Below, one piece after another: positions 1 through 11,770 of a stretch of DNA of 64,000 nt (the stretch's first letter is position 1; every line of letters starts with the position of its first letter). The notes under the pieces are model-generated. The model did no database searches. It saw only the letters and a list, made by a program, of their open reading frames with translations, and was not told the DNA's origin. The position numbers were made by a program, and so were the translations under genes. Origin of the DNA: Patagioenas fasciata (taxonomy: Eukaryota > Chordata > Aves > Columbiformes > Columbidae); NCBI RefSeq assembly GCF_037038585.1, contig NC_092521.1:75231398-75295397 (forward strand). Direction: 5' to 3'.

Positions 1-1020
1 CAAGAGCTCCTGGATAGGCTGCCTGCCTTCAGATAGTGTCCTTACACCTATGAAACAGCCTTTGCTGCACTTGGCGTCACATCAGTAAGTGCCCTGTGCA
101 CCTTTCATGGCATAATTCCTGACTTCCTCCTCTCTTTTGCTTCAGTGCAATGAAAGCACTACACTCCTGTGACAAGGAGGTCTTCTCCAGCAGCATATGC
201 TGCATCTGTCTGGTAGTTGCACTGCTCCAGTCCCCCAGCAACCAATGAGCTATGGCAAGTCGTCTGAGACCCTGCATAACTTCTTGGGTTCTGTCTTCAC
301 CTGTTAAGCATTTCAGAATCATTTTGTGATAAAGTGCCACACAGGAAAGTAACCCTGGCACAAACAAGCATTACATCTCTGCCTTCAGGAGCTCTCTTTC
401 CTCTCTACCAGAATATAGGATTCACAGAGAGTTTAAGGCTGATGACCATCGTGACAACAGTCATCAGCTGGGAAGGGGGCTTTTTGATATGGATGTGGAA
501 AGGCTTCCTCAGCAGTATGTTGAGGGCAAGGAAAAGGCAGAAAAAAAAGAAGATAGAATGCAGGGGCACTCTGGGACACAGCTTTGTTTGTGGTGCTTGG
601 GAAGGTGCTTCTGACTGGGCCTGTGGGTTCTTACTGAAGGGAACCTGTAGTCCACTTGAGCTCCTGCACCTTCTGTGTTGCAGCTAGTGAGAAGAAAGCC
701 ATGTGCGGATTTTAAACAGTCCAACCATTGTGCATGCTGTTTTGTCTAAAGAACGGGAAACATTAAATTTACCACAGGAGGTCACTGTTGTGCAGTGTTT
801 ATGTGTGTCTGGCAGCATGATAAGCACAATCATTTCTCTTCTGAAAAAACACTGTTATCAGCTCACGAAGGACTGGCAGTGACTGAACCCTTGACCCAGG
901 GAAGGAGCATAAATTACATTGCCAATACTTATTCTTAAGCCTATACTTGCTGCTAAACAAGAACTTTTAGGTGTAGCGTGTGAGACACCTATGCAAAAGT
1001 GAGTACTGTGTATCTATCAT
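1..1020. other. Non-coding stretch upstream of the retrovirus remnant
   Basis: No gene or known repeat is recognised. Open frames of about 100 codons exist on both strands, but they overlap and have no recognisable domain. The last 300 bases may hold more eroded retroviral pol sequence, because the readable RNase H region that follows has no visible start. No 5' LTR, primer binding site or gag is seen. Confidence 0.4.
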
Positions 1021-1065
1021 CATGAAACTGTAGACGGCTTAACTAAGGAGAATAAAGTTACTGAA

Positions 1066-1500
1066 GTTGTGGAGCATGTAGTAATGCCCATTGAATAAAT
1101 GGAGCATCCTTGCTCTTCCATCCAGGATGCCCCTGAATTCAACCTCTGTCAACCAGATGGTGTCTGGTTTACTGACAGGAGTGCTCGCAAAATACAGGGT
1201 AAATGGCAAGGAATGGCTGCTGTTGTATTTGTAGCTGAAGAACCTTTAGTGACTGACTGAATAGAAGGTTTTGCTCAATTAGCGGAGCTCTATGCCATTG
1301 TGTTAGCTCCTAGAAGTGGTGCACAGGCCATGTACACTGTTTCTTCTGCTGTATGGGCTAGTGCTACACAATGGCTAGCAAATTGTGCAAATTCCCCATG
1401 TATCTCAATATATAGGGAAGCAAATACTATGAGCAAATATAAGATATTGACAAGTGTAATTCTAGTACTGCAAGTCATGTGGCAGCACACCAAAAAGTGG
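1066..1500 (+). pseudogene. Retroviral pol remnant: connection and RNase H domain
   Basis: Frame 1 reads VDGLTKEN, then VWFTDRSA, AELYAIVLA and YTVSSAVW, matching the spacing of a retroviral RNase H domain, which in a live virus removes the RNA strand during reverse transcription. The first acidic residue (in FTD) and the glutamate (in AEL) are kept. The aspartate expected in the YTDS motif is valine here (codon at 1339-1341). In-frame stops occur after MPIE and after EEPLVTD. It is therefore inactive. It is followed directly by integrase-like sequence. Confidence 0.75.
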
Positions 1501-1529
1501 TGTTATTTACCTAGCCTTTCAGTACTCAA

Positions 1530-2330
1530 GCCCTTTTCTGCCTTGAATGCTGAATGGCTGCATGAATGATTTGGACACACTGAAACATATAATTTGCATC
1601 AGCATGCCAGAAGGCAAGCTTGGCCAATTACTAAGAAACAAGCAAATCATACAGTGACAACCAGTGGATTTTATAATGAAATTAAGGAGTCCAAAGTCAA
1701 AAACAAACAGGCCTTAGGGAAGGAAAAGTCCTTTGGGGTACCAGTCAAGTAGACTGTGTAAGACTCACGACATGTACCTCCAAGGGGTGAAAATTAATTA
1801 TGACCGCAGATCAAGTAGTGAGCAGTTTGGATAGTGTTTACCTTGCATGCAGTGCATCCAGATTGCAAACTGTAGCATGATTAAATCAATGGTTTGCTAC
1901 ACAACCAGTGGCACAAAACATACAGTCAAATAATGGATCACATTTTAAAAATAAATCAGTACAGGAATTGTGTCTTGTGCGTGGAGTTACATGGACTTTG
2001 CACTTACTCTGTTGATCCTCAGAGTAAAGGTATAAGAGAAAAACAAAGCAGCTTGCTTTAAAAAAGCAAATGGCACAATGGTGGTACTAATTGGGAAAGA
2101 AGCTTATGGGAGGCCATGCATGTTTTAAAATCTTGACAGACAGCTACTGATAGTTCAATGTATAAAGGTTTTGAACAATTTCCTCTGTTGGACCAACATC
2201 AGCAGGATGTTTTGAATACCTCAGTGTGGCATCCAGGAGATTAGATGAGAATTCAACACCCATTGCTCAGAAAACTCTTAGTTACTTTGCAGCCCTTTTG
2301 AGAGAAAGGAACATAAGTAACTGCAGATAA
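1530..2330 (+). pseudogene. Retroviral integrase remnant
   Basis: The translation shows an N-terminal zinc-finger-like stretch (WLHE, stop, FGHTE) and then a core-domain segment with WFATQPVAQNIQSNNGSHF around 1890-1945. Integrase joins viral DNA to host DNA and needs a D,D(35)E triad. The second aspartate lies in the SDNG motif of the family and is asparagine here (codon 1929-1931). Further stops and frame changes follow. The domain order after RNase H supports the call, and the protein is certainly dead. Confidence 0.7.
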
Positions 2331-2389
2331 TATGGGAATGAAATTTATCATTACTGAGGCTTGCATACGCTCCAAGTCTTCTTTCTCAC

Positions 2390-4040
2390 TCCTTAGCAAT
2401 CACTGACCTCCCCCAGGACAAGTGACTGAAAGATATCATTTGACCTGCATGCTATGGAAAGTGTCCACCTAGAAAGTACACTAAATATTCCCTGGAACTT
2501 CATTAATACTCCCTGTGGTAAGGTGTTATCACCAGAGAGAATGTCGACAACATCTAGAAAGTCAGAACCCTTCATATATCAAAGAACTCTGACCCTTGTA
2601 TTGGGAACTCCAGGATATTAGATAAATGTTAATGCACTTTGCAAGAACCAAGCAAACCTACAGATGACTGTAACCTCTTCCACAACATGGAATATGAGGC
2701 CACATATATTCAGAACCCACCATTGAGGTAACAAGAATCAGGGTATCCACCTGACTGCACATACCAGCCTTACATTTACTTAAAGATTTCTGGGAACCTG
2801 GACTTTGGTGGAGAAACTAGTACATTATAAAGGAGACTGAACCCCCCCAAATGATCACAACACTACTGAAGATCCTGTTCCATTTTAACTCCTACACAAA
2901 TGTACACATGTAAAACTGTCAGGTAATACAGAAAGGGATGGTGATGCCTGCTGGGAATGGAACCATTGTAATTCATTGTAGGAGTCTGCAAGCCAATTAA
3001 CCATCAGGGTTGTGGTTCATGCACTGTAGTGGACAGTATGCAATTTGAAATTTCCCTGATTCCCACTACCACTACTACACCAGTAGTATTTACCCAAGGA
3101 TTTCCCAAAAGATTTGCAGTTTTTGTCTCTGAAGTATTCAAATTTTATGTTCAGATTTGATAGAACAACATTAGCATAGATAATTCAAATTGCTCCCAAT
3201 GGATAGTTCCTCTATATGAACAATAGTATAAGTCCCATTGGAAAACTTGCACAGTTAGGGATCTTTTCAGGGGACTGAGAATAGCTGGATTGGGTACAGG
3301 GGCACTGGATTCTACCAGCTTACAAATCACTAGTAATTAAGTGTCCAGCTAGGACCATTAAGTAAACAAGCTATAATTGGTCAGACCATGGATATAATAA
3401 ATGGAAAGGATGCAATTACTGATACCTGGAAAAAACTCAAGATTTTCAAGGAAATGTATGCTGGTGTTCACAAATTTATTTCCAATACAAGCAGTGCCAT
3501 TGTGTGTGTTACGATGCAAACCTTTGTTATAAGTGAATATCAACGAGCCAGTTGGATCCATAGTAGGAATCCTACTATGTTAGGGACCCCATTATTGGAT
3601 TGGTGCCAGCATTGTAAGCTCCATTTTATCAAAGCTTACGAGTAGCAAACAAAAGTAGTCTATTGAGTGGATCTACTTATTACTGCGCCATAAAGAAGGA
3701 AAGAACAACTCATTTACCGAAATGCTCCACTCCCCTTTACTGTAGCTAATAGAATATGGCTGCCAGTTCAAGGGAGCAAATGCATAGATAACAAAGGTAA
3801 CCTAATCGATACTCATAAATGTAAAATGGGGAAACCAGAAACAGTACTGCCCTGAACATTTGGTAATACGAGACACTTATACAAGTAATATGACTTCAGG
3901 TACCTGTTATTTAGGCTAAGTATATGATAACTACATGGATGTATTTAGATGAAAATTGAGTTGTATATGCATTGGTTTTACTTTGTGATGTTCTGTGTAA
4001 TGACAGAATTATTTCATAGAAACCAAAAAGCTAATCCACA
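2390..4040 (+). pseudogene. Heavily decayed retroviral envelope region
   Basis: This stretch lies between the integrase remnant and a recognisable transmembrane envelope end, so by position it is the envelope surface part and the start of the transmembrane part. No frame stays open for long; the longest pieces are 85 codons or fewer. I cannot see a reliable furin site, fusion peptide or cysteine motif. The assignment rests on position more than on motifs. Confidence 0.4.
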
Positions 4041-4415
4041 TTGATGCTGGTGGAATATTGGCTTACAATCTGCACAAGACCCTTAGGATCAATATGGGAC
4101 ATGGTACATTCTCAAACTGAAGAAGCAGAAGTTTTAATAACCAAATATAAAAAAGCAATTGCTTATCAAAAGCAGATGACTCTTGCTATCAGGTATGATA
4201 CTGACCAGATTGACAAGATTGCAACAGGAATTGGACAAACTGCTGCACATCATTGGTACGACATTTTTATGGGTTATGCACCGTCTGCAACTGGCATATT
4301 GCATCTTATGTTGCATCTTATGGTCACTGTATTGTTATTCTGTATTTTATTTGTTTTCTATTACTACATTTATTTATTCAGATTTATTGCTAACATCATG
4401 TTGTATGTTACCTAA
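4041..4415 (+). pseudogene. Envelope transmembrane subunit C-terminus (124-codon open frame)
   Basis: The open frame has a polar, helix-prone first half, then HHWYDIFMGYAPSATG followed by about 28 hydrophobic residues. This is the pattern of a pre-membrane segment and membrane anchor at the end of a retroviral envelope transmembrane subunit. The ATG at 4041 is simply the first in the open stretch, not an authentic start. Everything upstream is broken. It could once have anchored the envelope in the membrane; no present function is implied. Confidence 0.65.
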
Positions 4416-4754
4416 TAACAAACTGTAATGTTAGACTTCCAAGGAAGTGCTCAAAGCTTTCCCTTAACCTCACCCTCGGTGAGGCAAGAAGAATAACATT
4501 AACTCTGCTAACCAAGGCATGGCATTTACTAGAATTTTCTCCTATGCCAAGCAGTGGAGTGTGGGTGTCCACTTGACTCCTGCACAGGTTTTGGCCTAAC
4601 ACACAGCTCATGCTAAAGCCTGATATATGGTGGGAGCAAGCGCCATTAGGCTAAAGAGACAGTGATGTACGCGGGGTGAGAGAGTGAATTTGTGAATTAT
4701 TGCCTTTCTGAGTTAATGAAGGTAGGAATTAGGAGTTATCAAGTTAGACTAGTC

Positions 4755-4835
4755 TGTTGAAAGGGGATTGAGCCCTTGTTTGAATTTTACCTAATGAGGT
4801 AATGAAATAAAGATTGGTACACAGAGTACATTGTT
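4755..4835 (+). other. Possible polypurine run and polyadenylation signal of ERV 3' end
   Basis: After the envelope stop codon there is a purine-rich run (gaaagggga) and, 40 bases on, AATAAA at about 4805. In retroviruses a polypurine tract sits just before the 3' LTR, and AATAAA sits inside it. The rest of the LTR is not recognisable, so this is tentative. Confidence 0.25.
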
Positions 4836-4840
4836 CTTTA

Positions 4841-7100
4841 AATTTGAGAAATCCAAATGAACTGTGACATGCATGTCATCCAGAATCTGCTACATGACAT
4901 TGCTGGCACTCCATTAACCGTTTGTTCATTTAGAAAGGGATAGGTTTTCATTCATTTGATTTTTGTCTCCTAAGTATTTCTTACCTATAATAAGACAGAA
5001 GTGTTTATACGAAGTTGACACCTGTACTATGAAAATTGTCATTGTATGTTGACAATAGAAGAAAACGTATTTCTAGTTTTGTCAAACTCTGATGACGAGC
5101 TACAGCTTGCTTTTTCCCCTGTATACTCCCATAACACTAAACAGAAAAAATGTATTTGTGCAGGGAGAAAAGATGAGAGGAATGGAAGAGCTTTGTTTTT
5201 CTTAACTTACCTATTTTTGTGCTGGATGGTTTACTGAGATACCGGCTTTCACTGAAGGAAAAAATTTTCTTCCTCTGAGAGACTGGAGTCATGCCATCAT
5301 ACTGCTTCTTGCTTGACAAGTGTGTATTAACTTAAATGGTTTGTTTCATCTGCTCCTTCTGGTGTCTTTGTATTAACACCAAACGATGATTAAGAAAGGT
5401 CTCTCTTCTTCCAGCTTTAGAAGTCAAGATCACAGACATACTGTAAGGTAAAAAGGTGTATAATTTCTATATATTCTTTTTTCCTACCAAAAGAATGAGT
5501 TAGTTATATGCTAACCAACATACTTCATCTCAGTAGGAACACTACAGAAAAGCATAGTCAAACTTTTAATTTCGCATACATGTATCTCTTTTTCTTCTGT
5601 GATAACCTAAGCCATTCATAATTCAGGTTTCTCTTTTTTATAAAATGTATTTTTAATATAATCAGGTGAATGAAAGTATGTCAGCTTTCTGTGAAGTGTA
5701 GTTTTCCTGAGAGAAATTATATAACTTACAAAAATTTATAATAAACATGTTTTTTCTTAGGACTAAGTCTACAGTGTCATTGGGGTTTACGCGAGGAAAT
5801 GATTGTTCCTGAGCCAGTTAGTGTGCACTTCACATTATTCCGTGCCAGAGTAAACAGCACAGCCTTACTGCACACCACTGGGAGTGAACCATGGTTTGGT
5901 ACGTCTGCAACAACCCTTATGGCTGTTTTTATGTAAGTACACGAAACCATATGAAAGAGTGACCCAGGAAACTATTAACTGGGATTGCTTTGGTCCACAC
6001 TCTCTGCTAACTGTAACTAAGATTAACTCTTTATTAATGCAATATTTCCCTTCCTACACCTTGGAATTTGTCATTGGCCATTCCCAGTTCCCCACAAAGG
6101 AAAGGCCACAGCATTTTAGCATGCTGCCTATGATGCAGCCCTTCAGAATGATGGCAAGAGGCCTGCCATGCCCTCATACCATCCCTGAGGGCATGCCAAT
6201 CTCACCCACAGCATTATGGTGAAAAAACTGTACTCTTAGGGCAAGTGAAGCAGTAATTTAATTCTTTCCAGGATATTCTCATGCAAGAAATGGTTGACAG
6301 CTAAAAAAGAGCCACCTGGAGATTTGAGGAAAAGGCAGCCCTCATAGCCACTGATGAGGAGGTGCTTATTACTGTGTGATTGTGTGAGATTCATATTTAA
6401 AGGAACCTTGCAGTCACAGAATGAGTGTTAGTCCAGTCAAGCATGCTAATTGGCAAAATGCCCCAGTCATGGATGAGTTATCTGAGGGAGCAGCCTTCTC
6501 CATGGTTTTGTCTGTCATGGGTTTGGTAACCAGGACACATCAGGGGCCAGAAGATTCCAAAGCAAAAGATGATGGCACAGCACTCCACACAAGCTCTCCT
6601 TCCTTGCTCAGATATAGCCATCTCCATCTCAGATATAGTCCTCTCTGTGAACATTGTGTACATAGATCTGGTCATGCCAAGTCCTGTCCTGTTGATGGCT
6701 TTTTGTGGAGAGGATTGCAGGTGTCAAGGGTTTCCATCCTGTACGCTGCTTGCCATGGGCTTAGGTGAGGAGGCCTGGATGTTGCCTCTTCTGCTGTATG
6801 GCTGAGCTCCTGAGCTTAAGGTCTGAGCTGGGTCATGTGGAGCACACCAGGAGGGGAGAGTTTCCCCAGAGGAGTGGTGGGTGGGTGTCTGATTCAAACA
6901 TCATCAGCAGTTGAGTCAAGCATGGAGTGACAATATGTTGCATCATGGGCCAAACATCACCTGTGGCAGGTGAGAGACACCTTCAGGAACAACTCTAACC
7001 ATCATGGGGTTGTATTCTGTGAACACTAACTTGCAGGTGGGATGTAGTTATCTTGTTGAGTGTCTGGGGCAGAGAATTTACCAGCAGAGATATCTCACAC
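4841..7100. other. Non-coding stretch, no feature recognised
   Basis: AT-rich at first, becoming more balanced after 5.8 kb. The open frames at 5884-6222 and 6421-6768 on the + strand (about 112-115 codons) have no recognisable domain and compete with other frames. No repeat family is recognised, though the change in composition after 5.8 kb could reflect old inserted DNA. Confidence 0.4.
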
Positions 7101-7778
7101 CAAGTCAACTTTCCCCAGGTGTAAGAAATCAGGTAAGGAAGGCAAGTGATGGGCATGGCAGAGGCAAGACCTGCTGATCAAACTGAAGGTCAAGAAGGAA
7201 GTGTACAGGCAGTGGAAGCAGGAACAGGTGTCCTGGGAAGAGCACAGGGACACTGCCCTGTTGTGCAGAGACAGGGTCAGGAAGGCCAAAGTGCAGTGGG
7301 AGCTGAACTTGGCAAGGGACACAAAGAATAACAAGAAGGGCTTCTACAGGTGTGTCAACCATAAAAGGAAGGTCAAAGGAAGCATAACCCGCACGATGAA
7401 TGAGAGTGGTAAACTGATAACAAGGGCCAAGGAAAAGGCTTCTTTGCCTCAGTCTTCACTGGCAAGCTCTCTTCCCATGCTTCTCAAGGGGATGAACTGC
7501 AAGACAGGGACTGGGGAGCGAAGTCCCTCCCACTGTAAATGAAGACAAGGTTCATGACCACTTGAGGAACCTGAACATCTATGAGACCTGAGGAGATGCA
7601 TCCCAGAGTCCCAAGGCAATAGGCTGATGTAGTTGCCAAGTCAGTCTCCATGGTATCTGAGAAGTCATGGCAGTCAGGGGAAGTCCCTGGTGACTGGAAA
7701 AAAGACATCATCACACGCATTTTTAAAAAGGGTAGAAAGGATGACTCTGGGAACTACTGAGCTGTCATCCTCACCTCT

Positions 7779-8051
7779 GTGCCTGGGAAGATCATGGAAC
7801 AGATCCTCCTAGAAGCTCTGCTAAGGCACATGCAGAACAGGGAGGGGATTCAGGACAGTAAGCATGGCTTGAGCAAGGGCAGTTCCTGCCTGACCAACCT
7901 AGTGGCTTTCTACAATGGATTAACTATTAATACATTAGTGGACAGAAAGAGGGCTATGGGTGTTGTCTGTCTGGACGTCTGTAAAGCCTTCAGCATGGTC
8001 TCCCACAACATCTTTGTCTCTAAATTGAAGAGGTATGGGTTTGATGGGTAG
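7779..8051 (+). pseudogene. CR1 reverse-transcriptase palm fragment
   Basis: A 90-codon open piece within the 7.1-9.1 kb CR1 copy. It carries the segment around the first catalytic aspartate ([10 protein letters not shown], matching the YLDFSKAF region of CR1 reverse transcriptases) and the SCLTNL motif. It starts and ends through frameshifts rather than at real gene ends. Confidence 0.85.
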
Positions 8052-8876
8052 TCTGTTTGGATGAGGAACTGTCTGGGTGGTCGCATGCAGAGAGTAGTGG
8101 TCAATAGCACAGTGTCTGTATGGACACCAGCGACAAGTGATATCCCTCTGGGGTCCATACTGGTGCTAGTACTGTTTTAACATCTTCATCAGTGACATAG
8201 ACAGTGGGGTTGACTCAGTGGTGTGTATGTCACTAAGCTGAGTGGTGCATTTGACATGCCTGATGGACAGGATGCCATCCAAAGGAACCTGGACAATCTC
8301 AAGAAGTGAGAACTACAGGAAGTTCAACAAGTCCAAGTGCAGGGTCCTGTACCTGGGCAACCACCAGTATCAATGCAGGCTGGGGAATGAAGGGATTGAG
8401 AGCAGCCATGCGCAGAAGGACTTGGAAGTACTGGTGGATGGAAGATTGGACATGAGCTAGCAATGTGCTCCTGCAGCCCAGAAGGCCAGTTGTATCTTGG
8501 GCTGCATCACAAGGAGCATGGCCAGCAGGTCAAGGGAGGTGATTCTGCCCCTCTGCTCTGGTGAGACCCCACCTGGAGTCCTGCATCCAGCTCTGGAGCC
8601 CTCAGTACAGCAAAGACATAGACCTGTTGGAGAGGGTCCAGAGGAGGCCACAAAATGATCAGAAGGATGGAACAGCTCTCATGTGAGGAAAGGCTGAGAA
8701 AGTTGGGATTGTTCAACCCAGAGGAGGCTCCAGGGAGACCTTATTGCAGCATTTCAGTACTTAAAAGGAGCCTATAAGGAAGGTGGGGACAGAGTGTTTA
8801 GCAGGACCTGTTACAATAAGACAAGGGGTAATGATTTTAAACTAAAGGAAGGGAGATTCAGGCTAGACATGAGAAA

Positions 8877-8896
8877 TTTTTTTTTTTTTTTTTTTT
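8877..8896 (+). repeat. T20 run inside the CR1 copy
   Basis: Twenty T in a row lie where CR1 normally encodes a short phenylalanine-containing segment before RVxxHWxRLPR. A few T from TTT codons probably seeded expansion by replication slippage. Confidence 0.9.
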
Positions 8897-9090
8897 CAAT
8901 AAGAGTGGTGAAACACTGGCCCAGGTTGCCTAGAGTAGTGGTAGATGCCCCATCCCTGGAGACATTCCAGGCCAGGCTGGACGGGACTCTGAGCAACCTG
9001 ATCTGGTTGAAGCTGTCCCTGTTCATTGCAGGGGGCTGGACCTTTGAAGGTCCCTTCTAACCCAAACTATTCTATGGTTCTGTGATTATT

Positions 9091-10317
9091 TGAGAACACC
9101 CTGCTAGCTGAAGGGTGCTTTCTTCCAAAAGGGCCCAACCTCAATAATTGACAAAAAATGTAAAGAGTCTTTTATTGTGGAACTGCTTTGACTTTCTTTA
9201 TCCAAAAGCTCTACAAAACTGTTTCGTAAAGAAGCTGGAGTGACTGCAGCTTTCCTTGCAGCTCTGTATTGTTCCTCCTATAAGAAGCAGAAATACCATC
9301 CACAGAAGCTGTGACTAGCAGAACTGCCTCTACTAGAACGCAGAAAAGTTCAGGAGTGTCACTGTATAAAGAAGTCAAAAGCTTTATATTCAGTCAGGCA
9401 AGTCATGTGGTTAGGTACATCTGTCCAGCCATAGGCACAACTGCCATGTCATAATGAGCATCTTATGTATGGACTTTGTAGACAATTTTAACCAAGTCTT
9501 TGCCAGCAGAGTCTGAGGTTATACTCAAAGAGTATCTGCAAGACCAGGTTCCTGAGATTACACTGTTTACCATACACATTCCCCAACATAGCTAATTAGA
9601 ACAGCATTCACATTGGCAAGCCGTGTCCCAGAAAACCCATCTGAGGGTTCAGGGGTTGCAAAGGATGCAGAGCTAACAACTAATGCTGTGAGAATGGCTC
9701 CTACTCTGAATAGTTGTTTTCACGAGAAAATTTTGTCCATCCACTTGGTTGGGGCTTCCAAAACTGGTCTTTGCCTGGCCATGCACTTGGAGGCTGTGAG
9801 ATACAGGGAATGAACAACAGCAGCACACCAACATGATCAGCACTGAAACAAAGGCTCGAAGACTGTCCAGAACAAGCATGTGTCCTTTGACTTTTGAAAA
9901 TTAATTGTCAAGTTGCATCTGTGGCCCCAGAAGACACTGATATTTTGAGAAAACAGGTCAACATAGTGGTAAATAATTATCGTGACTCATCAATGTACAT
10001 GAATTTCTACAGAGCCATAATAAGCATCTCTCTGGTTTTCAAGGTGTTCCTGTTACTTATGGGACTGGTTTAGGAGGTATATATATAGAGAGAGAAAGAG
10101 AGAGACTATTTAGAAAGTTGTCACCTGACACCATGAGGACAGACAGGTTCTTTTAAGGATTCTTGGCAGAATGATGACAGCACTAAGTTGTAGCTACAAT
10201 TAATGCCTAATTTTTTAACATAGTTTTATGATCTGTCACAGCATAGAATTTTATGATCAGAGTAGCACAAGATTTTAATAAGCAGAATCAGTGTAGTACA
10301 ATTTTCTAAGTAGCATA
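9091..10317. other. Non-coding stretch, no gene recognised
   Basis: No coding frame or repeat family is recognised. A short AT then AG dinucleotide run lies at 10078-10106. The last 80 bases contain several loose 'agcatagaat'-like words that may be drifted CR1 3' terminal repeats. Confidence 0.4.
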
Positions 10318-10737
10318 GCACAGAATCTTACCTTTGAAACACTTTAGAATGCCTTGAGTTGGAAGGGACCCACAAGGATCATCGAGTCCAACTCCTGTCC
10401 CTGCACAGGACAACCCCACAGTTTACACCATGTGTCTGAGGACATTGTCCAGTCTCTTCTTGAACACTGTCAGGCTTGGGGCCGTGACACCTCCCTGGGG
10501 AGCCTGTTCCAGTGCTCCACCACCCTCTTGGGGGAGAACCTTTTCCTAATGTCCAACCTAAACATCCCCTGGCACATCTTTCTGCCATTCCCTCGGGTTC
10601 TGTCATTGGTCACTAAAGAGAAGAGTTTGGTGCCTGCACCTCCTCCTCCCCTTGTGAGGAAGGAGGAAGCTGTAATGAGGTCTCCTCTCAGTCTCCTCCA
10701 GAATTTTATAGCACAGCTTAGCTTATAGTTTCTTATC
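10318..10737 (-). mobile_element. CR1 LINE 3' end (minus strand)
   Basis: Read on the + strand, the sequence goes from 'gagttggaagggaccc' through 'gtccaactcctgtccctg' to 'gttccagtgctccaccaccctc' and 'cctaatgtccaacctaaaca'. This is the reverse complement of the C-terminal ORF2 end and 3' UTR of avian CR1. On the minus strand the peptide shows [11 protein letters not shown] and [12 protein letters not shown]. About 420 bases remain, 5'-truncated as usual for CR1. Confidence 0.93.
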
Positions 10738-11708
10738 ACTTGGACCCTCTGCAGATTGGGTCAAATCTTAATATTTGGCTTCCCATATCAATCTAACAAT
10801 CATAATCTAGACTTGAGATAGATAAAAGAACAGGAGTCACCTCTCTGAATCCTTGGAGGAAGCAGATGATGGTGGAGGCACCCCTGACCACCGAGGGATC
10901 ACAGGTTTTGCCATCCAGCAGCAGATCCAGTCCAAGTCTCACTTAAGACTTGTACCTGATTTTTCAGATCATTCTGGACAAGCTGGAAATGCTAACAGGG
11001 CAGGAGGACTGTGGCTGTTTTATATTCTAATAAAAGGGTTTAATAGAAATAAACACATCACCTTCCCAGAGGCAAGGCCCAGCCCCTTGAAATAAAAATG
11101 GCAGCTGTGTGAAGAGTTACAAACCTCTGAATGTCAAGAAGGCTACAGGCTTGCAGATAGAAGGCCATACAAATCGCTTGGGCTTCTAAGGCACTGTGCA
11201 TCAAGTCCAGTTCAGTGTTAAGAGATGCTGTAGGCCTGTGATGAAGTAGCTATAGGCTCTAATTTCAGACAGCTGGACTGATTTGAATGTCTGGAACTGA
11301 TTTATAAGCCAGACATACAGCTCTTTCTTCTACCACTCAGTCATCAGTTTGTTTCTCAGCTACAGCAATGTCATGCTGTCCACAGATTTCTTCACAGTTT
11401 TTTTTTTTTTTCTCCAAAGACACACCTGACCAGCAGGAAGCTCATGCTGAATGGTGTTAGTGACCAGAGATTAGGCAATGCTCAGCTCTGATGGGCCAGA
11501 GTGGGAGGACTCTGAACTGTTGGGACCTCCACGATGACCCATTCTTTTGAGACAACTTTGTTGAATAGTGTGGATGTTGAAATTAAGCTGATGCACAGCA
11601 GAGACAGCATTTGCTGGGTGAGCTCCCTGTGGCAGGTGCTTGTAAGAAGGTTATCACCTACAGCTTGGTGTCTGTGAAGATGTTGCAGGTGGTGCCTGGG
11701 GCAATATT
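10738..11708. other. Non-coding stretch, no feature recognised
   Basis: No gene or repeat is recognised. A T-run is present near 11398-11411. Open frames are under 90 codons with no domain. Confidence 0.4.
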
Positions 11709-11709
11709 A

Positions 11710-11770
11710 TCATAGAATCATAGAATAATTTTGGTTGGAAGATACCCTTGACATCATTGAGTCTACTTAT
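11710..11770 (-). mobile_element. Short CR1 3' tip (minus strand)
   Basis: The sequence 'atcatagaatcatagaat' followed by 'ttttggttggaaga' and 'catcattgagtc' is the reverse complement of the extreme 3' end of CR1, including two copies of the terminal octamer. Only about 60 bases remain. Confidence 0.85.

Larger units (their letters stand above)
1021..4840 (+). mobile_element. Degenerate endogenous retrovirus, 3' half (pol to env)
   Basis: This is an old proviral remnant in normal retroviral order: end of reverse transcriptase/connection, RNase H, integrase, then envelope. The 5' LTR, gag, protease and most of the reverse transcriptase are absent. All parts are broken by stops and frameshifts, so no functional protein is possible. 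The integrase shows a recognisable QSxNGSHF-type motif, and the end of env shows a membrane-spanning segment. A possible polypurine-like run (gaaagggga, near 4757) and an AATAAA at about 4805 may mark what is left of the 3' LTR. The retroviral class is not settled from sequence alone. Confidence 0.75.
7105..9090 (+). mobile_element. CR1 LINE, 5'-truncated, includes ORF2 reverse transcriptase
   Basis: CR1 is the main LINE retrotransposon of birds. The translation follows CR1 ORF2 across three frames: linker (RDRVRKAKVQWELNLARD, about 7264-7320), fingers and palm ([12 protein letters not shown], then [15 protein letters not shown], about 7880-8010), a damaged active-site region near 8225, thumb ([13 protein letters not shown], about 8320-8360), and the C-terminal end (RVVKHWPRLPRVVVDAPSLE, about 8900-8960). 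The 3' end reads 'attctatggttctgtg', typical of the CR1 tail. Frameshifts, stops and loss of the FADD box make it inactive. The endonuclease and ORF1 are missing, as expected for 5' truncation. Confidence 0.92.

Noticed and set aside
4425..4840. A full 3' LTR for the 1-5 kb retrovirus
   Set aside because: A polypurine-like run and AATAAA are visible, but no matching 5' LTR, clear TG...CA ends or target duplication could be found.
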